A DNA stretch of 41,581 nucleotides from Oscillatoriales cyanobacterium USR001 (GTDB taxonomy: Bacteria > Cyanobacteriota > Cyanobacteriia > Cyanobacteriales > Microcoleaceae). The notes beneath the pieces are model-generated. The model did not search any database. It was not told the DNA's origin and was given only the letters and a program-made list of their open reading frames with translations. The position numbers and the translations under genes are program-made. The first letter of the stretch is position 1. Each line of letters begins with the position of its first letter. Shown piece by piece: positions 32,655-39,382 of the stretch. Where the stretch lies: the NCBI GenBank assembly GCA_001698425.1, contig MBRE01000010.1:1-41581 (forward strand). Direction: 5' to 3'.

Positions 32655-33057
32655 GGCACGATTTGTTATTGATACAAATATCTTAGTCAGTGCATTACTT
32701 TTCAGTAATAGTAAACCACGTCAGGCACTTGATAAAGCTCAAGATATTGGTATTATCTTATTATCTAACGATACTTTTTTAGAGTTGGAAACTGTTTTAT
32801 TGCGACCCAAATTTGATCGCTATATTACTTTAGAAAAGCGAACTGAATTTTTAGAAAATTTAGCTGAGACAACTTTGTTTATTGAGCCAGATGAATCCAT
32901 CAACGATTGTCGAGATCCGAAAGATAACAAATATTTGGAATTGGCAGTTAGTGGTGAAGCAAATTGTATTATTACTGGAGATGAAGATTTATTAGTCCTC
33001 AATCCATTTCGAGGGATTTCAATTTTGACTGTTCAACTTTTTCTAGCAACAATATAA
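32641..33057 (+). CDS. PIN-domain toxin (COG1569/VapC-like)
   Basis: A 138-residue PIN-domain RNase of the COG1569 type. Acidic residues for Mg are D11 (FVIDTNILVSALL), E48/E50 (FLELETVLLRPKF), D92/D95 (DCRDPKDNKYLELA) and D114/D116 (ITGDEDLL). Such toxins cut RNA when their antitoxin is lost. The ATG at 32641 overlaps the antitoxin by 14 bases; a second ATG, 32647, fits the family start a little better (MNEARFVIDTN). The 3' end overlaps the remains of the AIPR reading frame on the opposite strand by 59 bases. Confidence 0.87.
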   Translation: MTMNEARFVIDTNILVSALLFSNSKPRQALDKAQDIGIILLSNDTFLELETVLLRPKFDRYITLEKRTEFLENLAETTLFIEPDESINDCRDPKDNKYLELAVSGEANCIITGDEDLLVLNPFRGISILTVQLFLATI

Positions 33058-34292
33058 TATATTGAGATACTGTATTCTCAATGTCTTTGCACTTTTGTTG
33101 GTTCTTAAATAGATTAGCCGGATATGAATCTGGATACTTTTCACTTATGCTTTGTGCGGTTGCTTCAATTGCACTAATAGTAACTTCTGGAACCAAATTT
33201 AGAATATCCTCTATATCGCTTTTAGGATCATCAAGATTACCAAGATTCAGATGCCTAAAAACCTGTCGGGCTAAGAATCTATTGCCATGAACAAGTAAGA
33301 GTTTTTCCCGTCCCTCTACTTTTCCCAGTTTGGACTTCAGTTTATCTTCTATTGCACGATGAATTTGTACAACTTTCCAGAGTCTAATGCTCGAAAGACT
33401 AGGATTAAAAAGAGCTTTGTAGGGAGCTTTATGGTTTTTTGCAAATTTTAGTGCATAATACTGTTATACCATTATTGAAGTACCAGAAATTTTCTGGTTC
33501 TGATAACAAAGTTTCAACGATGCTCTGGTTAATTTCTGTTTCCCCAAGAAACGAGCGGATATTAGGCATAAAAAGTTTGGGATAATACTTATTCCACCAA
33601 TCAGCAACAGAGGTTGCCGATACAAGACCGTAGTATGCAGAGTTAGGCTCTCTAATTTGCCCCCAATCTTTTAAAACAACATCAAAATTAATCGGTGTGC
33701 CCAAAGCTCCACTAGCAACAATTTGATGCAATTCTGCTTGTTTAATAACTTTTAATTCTACCACTTCTGAAGGATCATTCATCTCCTTTAAAAAATCATC
33801 AAAATCGGTCTGAACGTCCTTCGCTAGTCCGGCTGTTCCAGTATAGACAACCAAAAGAGTTATTCGAGTGTTTGCAAAAGATAGCGCATCTAAAAATTCA
33901 TTTTCGCGCTTTTTGATTTTTTTATTAAACCGATCAATTTTTCCATATATAATAGCTTTAACACCGTTAATAAATTTTAGAGCATCACCTTGATCAATAC
34001 TTCCTGTACCATCATGTCGCCATTTGCTTTGAACAAAAAAAAGATTTTTCTCATCACTGTCAAAATAAACTGCATCAAGCCCGCAATCTTGAGGTCCATC
34101 AATCAAACTTGATGCAGCTTTTTCTGGAGTTATATCAGCAGTAAATAAAACGGCAAATGCTGCAAGAGCGCGACTTAGAAAAGCCGAGTCTCGCTCATTT
34201 TGTTTTTTGTCCGCATAGTCACTGAGATCAATTAAATTAGTGAACTTGGATTTTAGCTGTGTTTCTATCTGACGAAGATGAATTATACTCAT
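32999..34292 (-). pseudogene. AIPR abortive-infection protein, broken by internal deletion
   Basis: The first part (34292 to 33429, 287 residues) has the AIPR family's N-terminal nuclease-like region ('GLDAVYFDSDEKNLFFVQSKWR', with D-x-n-Q-S-K) and 'NIRSFLGETEINQSI...FWYFNNGITVLC', then stops after CKKP. Immediately after, in a different frame, the strand carries the C-terminal end of the same family: 'YKALFNPSLSSIRLWKVVQIHRAIEDKL', 'GREKLLLVHGNRFLARQVF', running to a TGA at 32999-33001. Several hundred residues usual between these parts are missing, and the frame is shifted. The gene is thus a deletion remnant; the N-terminal 287 residues might still be expressed. AIPR proteins are associated with phage abortive infection. 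Confidence 0.83.
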
Positions 34293-34396
34293 AAGAACCT
34301 TTTCCTTTCCCTCAACAGTTAAATATTACCACACCCGCCCTTTATACCAACAATCAATCAACTACAATACAAACATTTCCCATCAACATTCACCCC

Positions 34397-34990
34397 ATGC
34401 CTCAAGTCTCAATCCAAACCTTAATATCAACCGCCAAATCAGGAAATCAAATTATTAGCTTTCCCACCGATACCGTACCAGCCCTAGCAGTACGCCCCGA
34501 ACTCAGCGAACTAATTTTCACCACCAAAAAACGCGATCGCGAAAAACCCTTAATTTTAATGGGTGCAACCCCAGAGGATCTTTGGCCCTACATCACCGGC
34601 ACCCCAGAAGAACTCCAAATCTGGCAACAAATCGCCACCTCCCACTGGCCCGGAGCCCTCACCCTCGTCCTCCCAGCCTCCCCCAAAGTACCCCCAGCCA
34701 TGAACCCCACAGACCCCACCACCATCGGCATCAGAGTCCCCAACCTCCCGATCGCCCAAAAAATCCTACAACAAACAGGCCCCCTCGCCACCACCAGCGC
34801 CAACCTCTCCGGCCAACCACCCCTAGAAACCACCACCGAAATTCAACAAAAATTCCCAGAAGTCTTAACCCTAGAGACTTCCGAACTACAAACAACCCCA
34901 GCCGCCTCCGGTCTTCCCTCCACAGTTGCCAAATGGACTGGCAATAGCTGGGAAATATTGCGGCAAGGCGCGGTAAAGTTAGAATGCTAG
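34397..34990 (+). CDS. tsaC: Threonylcarbamoyl-AMP synthase (TsaC/Sua5 family)
   Basis: This 197-residue YrdC-type enzyme makes L-threonylcarbamoyladenylate from threonine, bicarbonate and ATP, for t6A37 on tRNAs that read ANN codons. Signatures: 'IISFPTDTVPALAV', the 'KKRDREKPL' motif, 'PGALTLVL', 'IGIRVPN' and 'ATTSANLSGQPP'. It is the short TsaC form with no Sua5 C-terminal domain. The start is the ATG at 34397, and the histidine kinase starts 18 bases after its stop, so the two could be co-transcribed. The middle of the gene is unusually C- and A-rich, which makes long spurious open frames on the other strand. Confidence 0.95.
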   Translation: MPQVSIQTLISTAKSGNQIISFPTDTVPALAVRPELSELIFTTKKRDREKPLILMGATPEDLWPYITGTPEELQIWQQIATSHWPGALTLVLPASPKVPPAMNPTDPTTIGIRVPNLPIAQKILQQTGPLATTSANLSGQPPLETTTEIQQKFPEVLTLETSELQTTPAASGLPSTVAKWTGNSWEILRQGAVKLEC

Positions 34991-35008
34991 GGGCTGTAAG
35001 GTGAGATC

Positions 35009-35947
35009 ATGTTGATGGGCTGGAGCGACTTAATATATTTAGCATTAGGGTTGGGACTTGGTTTGGGTAGTAACAGGCTATGGCGTTGGCGAAAACCATC
35101 AACGCAAGCCGAAACCCAATCAAACCTAGAAGAAACTCAACAGACAAATTCCGAAGAGTGGCAAACCCTCTCGAACCAACTGAAGCAAACCCAACTTGCC
35201 TATCAAATGGCGATCGAAATGGCCAAATTTAAGGCCGGTTTTTTAGCGCGGACTTCCCACGAATTGCGATCGCCACTAAACAGCATGATTGGTACTCTTC
35301 AATTAATTCTGTCCGATCTGTGCGACGACCCACAAGAAGAACGAGAATTTGTACAACAAGCCCATGCCTCAGCCTTAAAAATGGTTGGGCTCATGGATGA
35401 AATCATCGCCGTCGCCAAAACCGAACACGGCAGCGAAACAATGGACATTCAACCGCTTCAGTTAGCCAAAGTTTTCGACGAACTCGATGACTTAACTTAC
35501 TTACAAGCAACTAATCGCGGCATTCGACTTTCCATCTCACCTCCCGATAGTGAGATTTACGTCTTAGCAGATTTACGCCGATTCAGGCAAGTGCTCGTTA
35601 ACCTCGTAGACACAGCGATCGCCCAAATGGAAGAAGGTAGCATTAACGTTTGTGCCCAATCCTCCCCCGAATCAGGCTTTGTCCATATCTGGGTAGACGA
35701 TCAGCGCCCCGTTAGCGCCTGGAGTGAATCATGGGACCTACTCAAGCGCGACTTAGAAACAGATACTCAAGCCGGAGAAAACCCTAATTTATCTTCTGGA
35801 CTAAGACTATTAATGAATCAAACTCTTTTAGGTTTGATGAACGGTAAATTAGAAGTCCTTGCCTTTCCTTCAGAGTCAGAAGAATTAAATTTTACCCGCA
35901 CTCAATGCTCTATTCCCATCACCAATCCACCCACAGTTAACAGTTAA
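35009..35947 (+). CDS. Sensor histidine kinase, membrane-anchored, with eroded ATPase domain
   Basis: A 312-residue protein: an N-terminal hydrophobic segment (about 5-22), a coiled coil/HisKA dimerisation domain with phosphoacceptor H84 (FLARTSHELRSPLN), and a HATPase_c-like region (about 190-310). The N-box reads 'RFRQVLVNLVDTAI', keeping the first Asn but with Asp-Thr where a second Asn is normal. The G1 box is 'VDDQRP' rather than DxGxG, and G2 glycines are poorly kept. ATP binding and autokinase activity may be lost or replaced by a partner. AAGGTGA before the ATG supports the start at 35009. It is likely in an operon with tsaC; no response regulator is adjacent. Confidence 0.85.
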   Translation: MLMGWSDLIYLALGLGLGLGSNRLWRWRKPSTQAETQSNLEETQQTNSEEWQTLSNQLKQTQLAYQMAIEMAKFKAGFLARTSHELRSPLNSMIGTLQLILSDLCDDPQEEREFVQQAHASALKMVGLMDEIIAVAKTEHGSETMDIQPLQLAKVFDELDDLTYLQATNRGIRLSISPPDSEIYVLADLRRFRQVLVNLVDTAIAQMEEGSINVCAQSSPESGFVHIWVDDQRPVSAWSESWDLLKRDLETDTQAGENPNLSSGLRLLMNQTLLGLMNGKLEVLAFPSESEELNFTRTQCSIPITNPPTVNS

Positions 35948-35990
35948 CAGTTAACGGTTAACAGTCAACCGTTAACAGTTAACCGTTAAC
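35936..35990. repeat. GTTAACA/GTTAACC heptamer tandem repeat
   Basis: CAGTTAA/CCGTTAA-type heptamers fill the space between two convergent stop codons. The first copies encode the last residues and the stop of the histidine kinase. Confidence 0.9.
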
Positions 35991-35994
35991 CAAT

Positions 35995-36465
35995 TTACTT
36001 ACTGAGAATAATTCGATTCATTTCCAAAATGGGAATAAATAAACTTGTTTCTTCAGCAGTTAGATAATTTTGAATCACATCCTGCATTACTCGAAAAGTC
36101 ACCTCCGAACTTTTTTTAGCTTCAAAAGAACCTAAAATAGTTTGAAACCAAAATAACAGGCGATCGCGCAAACGTTTATTGTCATCAATCAACAACGCCG
36201 CCGCCGAATGGCGTACCACCCGCTCCGTATCTAATCGCCATTTGGCAACAACATCCTGCGAACCCCGACGCAATAAGTTAGCATCAGATGACTGAATCTT
36301 AGCTTCTACATCCCGAATAATTTCTTTTTCCGCAGCTTTAATTTTTTGATAAGCACTCAATCGCAAATTCAAAGATTGGAAGTAGTCTTTCAAAAACTGA
36401 ACCTCCGATTGATTAGCATAGCGTCCATCGGCTTCGATACTCAAGTTAGCTAATTGACTCAACAT
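35995..36465 (-). CDS. Phycobilisome-protein-like (globin-fold) protein without bilin cysteine
   Basis: This 156-residue all-helical protein has the pattern of the phycobilisome alpha/beta family: 'EADGRYANQSEVQFLKDYFQSLNLRLSAYQKI', an 'LLRRG' segment, 'RWLD'-like 'KWRLDTERVVRHSAAALLIDD' and an extended C-terminal helix 'LTAEETSLFIPILEMNRII'. There is no cysteine anywhere, so it cannot hold a bilin covalently; the known family includes such unpigmented members. Its role may be structural or in signalling rather than light harvesting, but this is not shown. It is the last gene of a leftward trio with a 2Fe-2S ferredoxin (102 bases upstream) and an unknown protein. The family call is an inference from memory. 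Confidence 0.62.
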   Translation of the reverse strand: MLSQLANLSIEADGRYANQSEVQFLKDYFQSLNLRLSAYQKIKAAEKEIIRDVEAKIQSSDANLLRRGSQDVVAKWRLDTERVVRHSAAALLIDDNKRLRDRLLFWFQTILGSFEAKKSSEVTFRVMQDVIQNYLTAEETSLFIPILEMNRIILSK

Positions 36466-36491
36466 AAACTTAAAACTGTTTTTTAGGGAAC

Positions 36492-36535
36492 CACTAAGAC
36501 ACTAAGACACTAAGGAAGAAGGAAGTAAGGAAGAA
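36492..36535. repeat. Octamer (ACTAAGAC) and heptamer (GGAAGAA) tandem repeats
   Basis: Three ACTAAGAC-type units are followed by GGAAGAA/GGAAGTA units between the phycobilisome-like gene and the ferredoxin. A similar ACTAAGACAC stretch lies at about 27110. Confidence 0.7.
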
Positions 36536-36567
36536 TATTTATTTTTTAACTTTCTTCCTTTTTAAAT

Positions 36568-37050
36568 CTACGCTTCCTTAGTACGAGCCAGATAATTTCC
36601 TACCTCTAAGCGAGTTTCATTCAGTTGATTAATAATAGAACGAGTAATCAACTTTCCTTCCTCCACAACCACTTCACCAGTAATAGGATGTAGCAAATTT
36701 TGCTCCGCACGGCGACCGATCAAAGACTCTACGTTGTCAATAGCATTGATGTACATCCCCGAAGGTAGCTCCACCACTACTCCTGAACCCAAAATATGAG
36801 CCTGACAAGCAAGACGAGAATTAGCGTTAGCAGTAGTAATGACTTCTAAGGTTCTTTGTTCCCGGCGACTCATTACAGATAAACCTTCCATGCCATCCTT
36901 AATAAATACATGGCAAGTGGCGCACATTCCCCTACCGCCGCATTCCTTAAGTACATTAAGTTCTTTTGACAGCAAGGCAGACAAAATATTTGAGTTAGTC
37001 AGGACTGCCATTTCCTCAGCAATTGGCTCTAGCTTAATAATTTTGACCAT
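36568..37050 (-). CDS. 2Fe-2S ferredoxin with C-terminal extension
   Basis: A 160-residue protein with one [2Fe-2S] centre bound by C37-x5-C43-x2-C46 (CGGRGMCATC) and C82 (RLACQAH). This is a ferredoxin-fold of the adrenodoxin/ISC or uma-like class rather than the plant PetF type (which has C-x4-C-x2-C). A 60-residue extension after the fold (GEVVVEEGKLITRSIINQL) is unusual for a stand-alone ferredoxin and could bind a partner. Transcription is leftward; the unknown 102-residue gene is 86 bases upstream and the phycobilisome-like gene 102 bases downstream. Electron partner unknown. Confidence 0.9.
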   Translation of the reverse strand: MVKIIKLEPIAEEMAVLTNSNILSALLSKELNVLKECGGRGMCATCHVFIKDGMEGLSVMSRREQRTLEVITTANANSRLACQAHILGSGVVVELPSGMYINAIDNVESLIGRRAEQNLLHPITGEVVVEEGKLITRSIINQLNETRLEVGNYLARTKEA

Positions 37051-37136
37051 CTTTCATTTCCGATCCCGTCAGGCTAAATTGCCTGTAAACATAATTTTAA
37101 TTTTCCTGTCATTATCTTAGCTGTTCCCAAAAAAGG

Positions 37137-37445
37137 TTAAGATACTAAGGTAGAAGAACCTTCGGGCTCTTTCACCCAGATGATATAGGCTTTAGGTGTT
37201 TTCGTAATTACTGTCATATCGCCGCTATTTCCCAGTTTAGCCGCGATCGCGATTACCTTTTCTGCCTCTTTGACAGCCTTAAAAAAGCTGTAAAACTCCC
37301 CATCTACTAAAATTGCGGCTACAGGTCGATCTAAATCCGGCACTTTGATATGACAATTTCGATATTGACTCTGAGACTCTATGATTTTAGTAGCAGCCAC
37401 GCTCCCATTAGCCAGAGCGGTTCCAAGCTCAACCCGATTTAACAT
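37137..37445 (-). CDS. Hypothetical cyanobacterial protein, 102 residues
   Basis: I do not recognise this protein. It is 102 residues, soluble, with a hydrophobic centre ('VAAILVDGEFYSFF') and alternating strand/helix patterns suggestive of a small alpha/beta domain. One cysteine (C30) is present, near NCHIKVPDLDRP. It has no signal peptide. The start at the ATG, 37445, lacks a clear ribosome-binding site. It is first in the leftward trio with the 2Fe-2S ferredoxin and phycobilisome-like protein and is divergent from the Ser/Thr kinase. Codon use looks ordinary for the window. Confidence 0.7.
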   Translation of the reverse strand: MLNRVELGTALANGSVAATKIIESQSQYRNCHIKVPDLDRPVAAILVDGEFYSFFKAVKEAEKVIAIAAKLGNSGDMTVITKTPKAYIIWVKEPEGSSTLVS

Positions 37446-37541
37446 AAGCTATAACAATGTGGTTAATTCAACAATCTTAAGTTTTGTCAGAATTTTTCAC
37501 AGATTTTAATACCATATTAAGGCTTTCCTGAAATTGGAGCC

Positions 37542-39377
37542 ATGCAAAATTCCAAATATCGGATTTTAGGGTTAGTAGGACAAGGCCAATTTGGCCGAGT
37601 TTTTTGTGCCAGCATTCGTGAATCTACGGGGAAAAACTCGCGCCCAGTTGGTCAATTGGTTGCGCTCAAGGAACTCAGCCATCAGCAAGCGCCCACGAGT
37701 GAATTTTTACGAGAACTCTGGTTCCTGATTACTTTACAGCATCCCAACATCGTCGCTTGCCTAGCTTTAGAACATACGGCAACGGGGCGTTATTTGGTTA
37801 TGGACTATTGTGAAGGGGGCACGCTTCGCAGTCTCCTGAAACAAGATAACCCGCTGAGACTGTTGGAAGGATTACAGCTAGTAATTGGAGTGTTGGCTGG
37901 TTTGGAATACGCCCATCGCCGGGGGGTGGTTCACTGCGATATTAAACCAGAAAATATTTTGCTGACTTTGGGGCCAAGGGGCTGGCTGCCGAGGTTGTCT
38001 GATTTTGGTATTGCTCGTCGTTTGCCAGAAATTGGGACTACTCGGCTACATCAAGAAATTTCTCCTGATGCTACTGTGGGCTCTCCTGCTTATATGGCTC
38101 CAGAAAGGTTTTATGGTCTTTACTCGCCGATGTCTGATATTTATGCAGTGGGGATTTTGCTATTTGAATTATTGATGGGCTATCGACCTTTTAGCGGTAC
38201 GCCAGGGGATTTAACTTGGGCTCATTTGAATCAACGTTTGCAATTGCCGGAAACTATACCTGAACCATTACAGGAAATTATTAAGAAAGCTTTGGAAAAG
38301 TTACCTGCTCGTCGTTTTGCGAGTGCTTCTGGGATGGCTCAAGCTTTGCGGTTGGCAATGTACAATAGTGAGGTGCGAAAATTAGGCGATCGCGTCCTTC
38401 CTTGGGAAAGAAATATTGACAATGATGAAGAGGAAGATAAACGAATAGTTCTCGGTCTCAAGTTGCCAATTATTCCTTCCCAATTACCAATTCCTCCTAA
38501 TTCTAGTATCTTAGTTGCTAATGTCTATAATCTCTATAGTGCGGGGGGTTCGGAGATTATTGTGTTACCTCAGCCAGTACAATCTGCTGTTATGGGTGTT
38601 GAGCAATCTACTGTTTCTTTTCCAGAAACTGTGGTCGGTATTATTCCTACTTTGATTGGTGCTTGTGTGCTGACAAGGGAGCGAATTTATTGGTTAGGCG
38701 ATCGACACTCTACCTCTAAATGTATCCTAGATATTGGGTTAGAAAAAGTATCTACATATAGGGCTGCTGTTGACGTTCAAGGTCGCTTTTTAGCCGTAGC
38801 TATCAGGGGCGAATTACGTTTTTATTCCCTGGCGATCGCCGATGGTGAGACAATTTTAACGCTGAAGCGAACAATGCTTTTAACCGAACCCGATTTGCCA
38901 GAATTGATGTTTTTAGATCGCCGACATTTATTGGCAACTTGGTCTGGAATTGAACAAAAGCAGCCGCAAACTACTCTTAAAGTTTATAGTCGTCGGGGTA
39001 CAACCATTGGTTCTGTTTGTCTGTCGGGGAGTATTGGAAAAGTATTACTTACCAGTGAGCCTTATACTGTTTTAGGAATGCCTTTAGTCGGTACTAAATC
39101 AGGTATTTTATTAATTAAGTTGTTGCCACTGAAGGTAATGCGAATTCCTTTTGATAGTTTACCAATTTGTGCTTGTGTTACGAATTGGGGATATGTGATA
39201 GCGGATATTCAGGGTCAGATTACGGTTTGCGATCGAGAAGGGAGTAAAATAGCTAATTTTCAGGGTCCAGCAACACCAAAGGCGATCGCGCCTTGGGGAA
39301 AAACTGGTTTAGCTATTACTGCTGATAGTGGCGATCGCACTTATATCCACTTTTTAGATGTAAATTTTGATTCTTAG
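37542..39377 (+). CDS. Serine/threonine protein kinase, non-RD type, with C-terminal propeller-like region
   Basis: A 611-residue Hanks-type kinase. The kinase domain (about 1-275) shows the glycine loop G13-Q-G-Q-F-G18, K43 (VALKEL), E58 (LRELW), the catalytic loop H131-C132-D133-x4-N138, D154-F155-G156 and A186-P187-E188. Cys in place of Arg before the catalytic Asp makes it a non-RD kinase, so activation-loop phosphorylation is probably not needed. After an acidic linker (about 290-300) residues 310-611 show repeating strands ('LVANVYNLYS', 'VVGIIPTLIGACVL', 'FLAVAIRGELRFYSLA') compatible with a beta propeller; this is an inference. No membrane segment is seen. The next gene begins 5 bases after the stop, so the pair is surely co-transcribed. 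Confidence 0.9.
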   Translation: MQNSKYRILGLVGQGQFGRVFCASIRESTGKNSRPVGQLVALKELSHQQAPTSEFLRELWFLITLQHPNIVACLALEHTATGRYLVMDYCEGGTLRSLLKQDNPLRLLEGLQLVIGVLAGLEYAHRRGVVHCDIKPENILLTLGPRGWLPRLSDFGIARRLPEIGTTRLHQEISPDATVGSPAYMAPERFYGLYSPMSDIYAVGILLFELLMGYRPFSGTPGDLTWAHLNQRLQLPETIPEPLQEIIKKALEKLPARRFASASGMAQALRLAMYNSEVRKLGDRVLPWERNIDNDEEEDKRIVLGLKLPIIPSQLPIPPNSSILVANVYNLYSAGGSEIIVLPQPVQSAVMGVEQSTVSFPETVVGIIPTLIGACVLTRERIYWLGDRHSTSKCILDIGLEKVSTYRAAVDVQGRFLAVAIRGELRFYSLAIADGETILTLKRTMLLTEPDLPELMFLDRRHLLATWSGIEQKQPQTTLKVYSRRGTTIGSVCLSGSIGKVLLTSEPYTVLGMPLVGTKSGILLIKLLPLKVMRIPFDSLPICACVTNWGYVIADIQGQITVCDREGSKIANFQGPATPKAIAPWGKTGLAITADSGDRTYIHFLDVNFDS

Positions 39378-39382
39378 CATCA

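Noticed and set aside
33081..33290. Plus-strand frame past the PIN toxin
   Set aside because: It is antisense to the conserved C-terminal end of the AIPR gene.
34582..34947. 121-codon His/Arg/Pro-rich frame and two antisense frames inside tsaC
   Set aside because: They are shadows of tsaC created by its C-rich middle.
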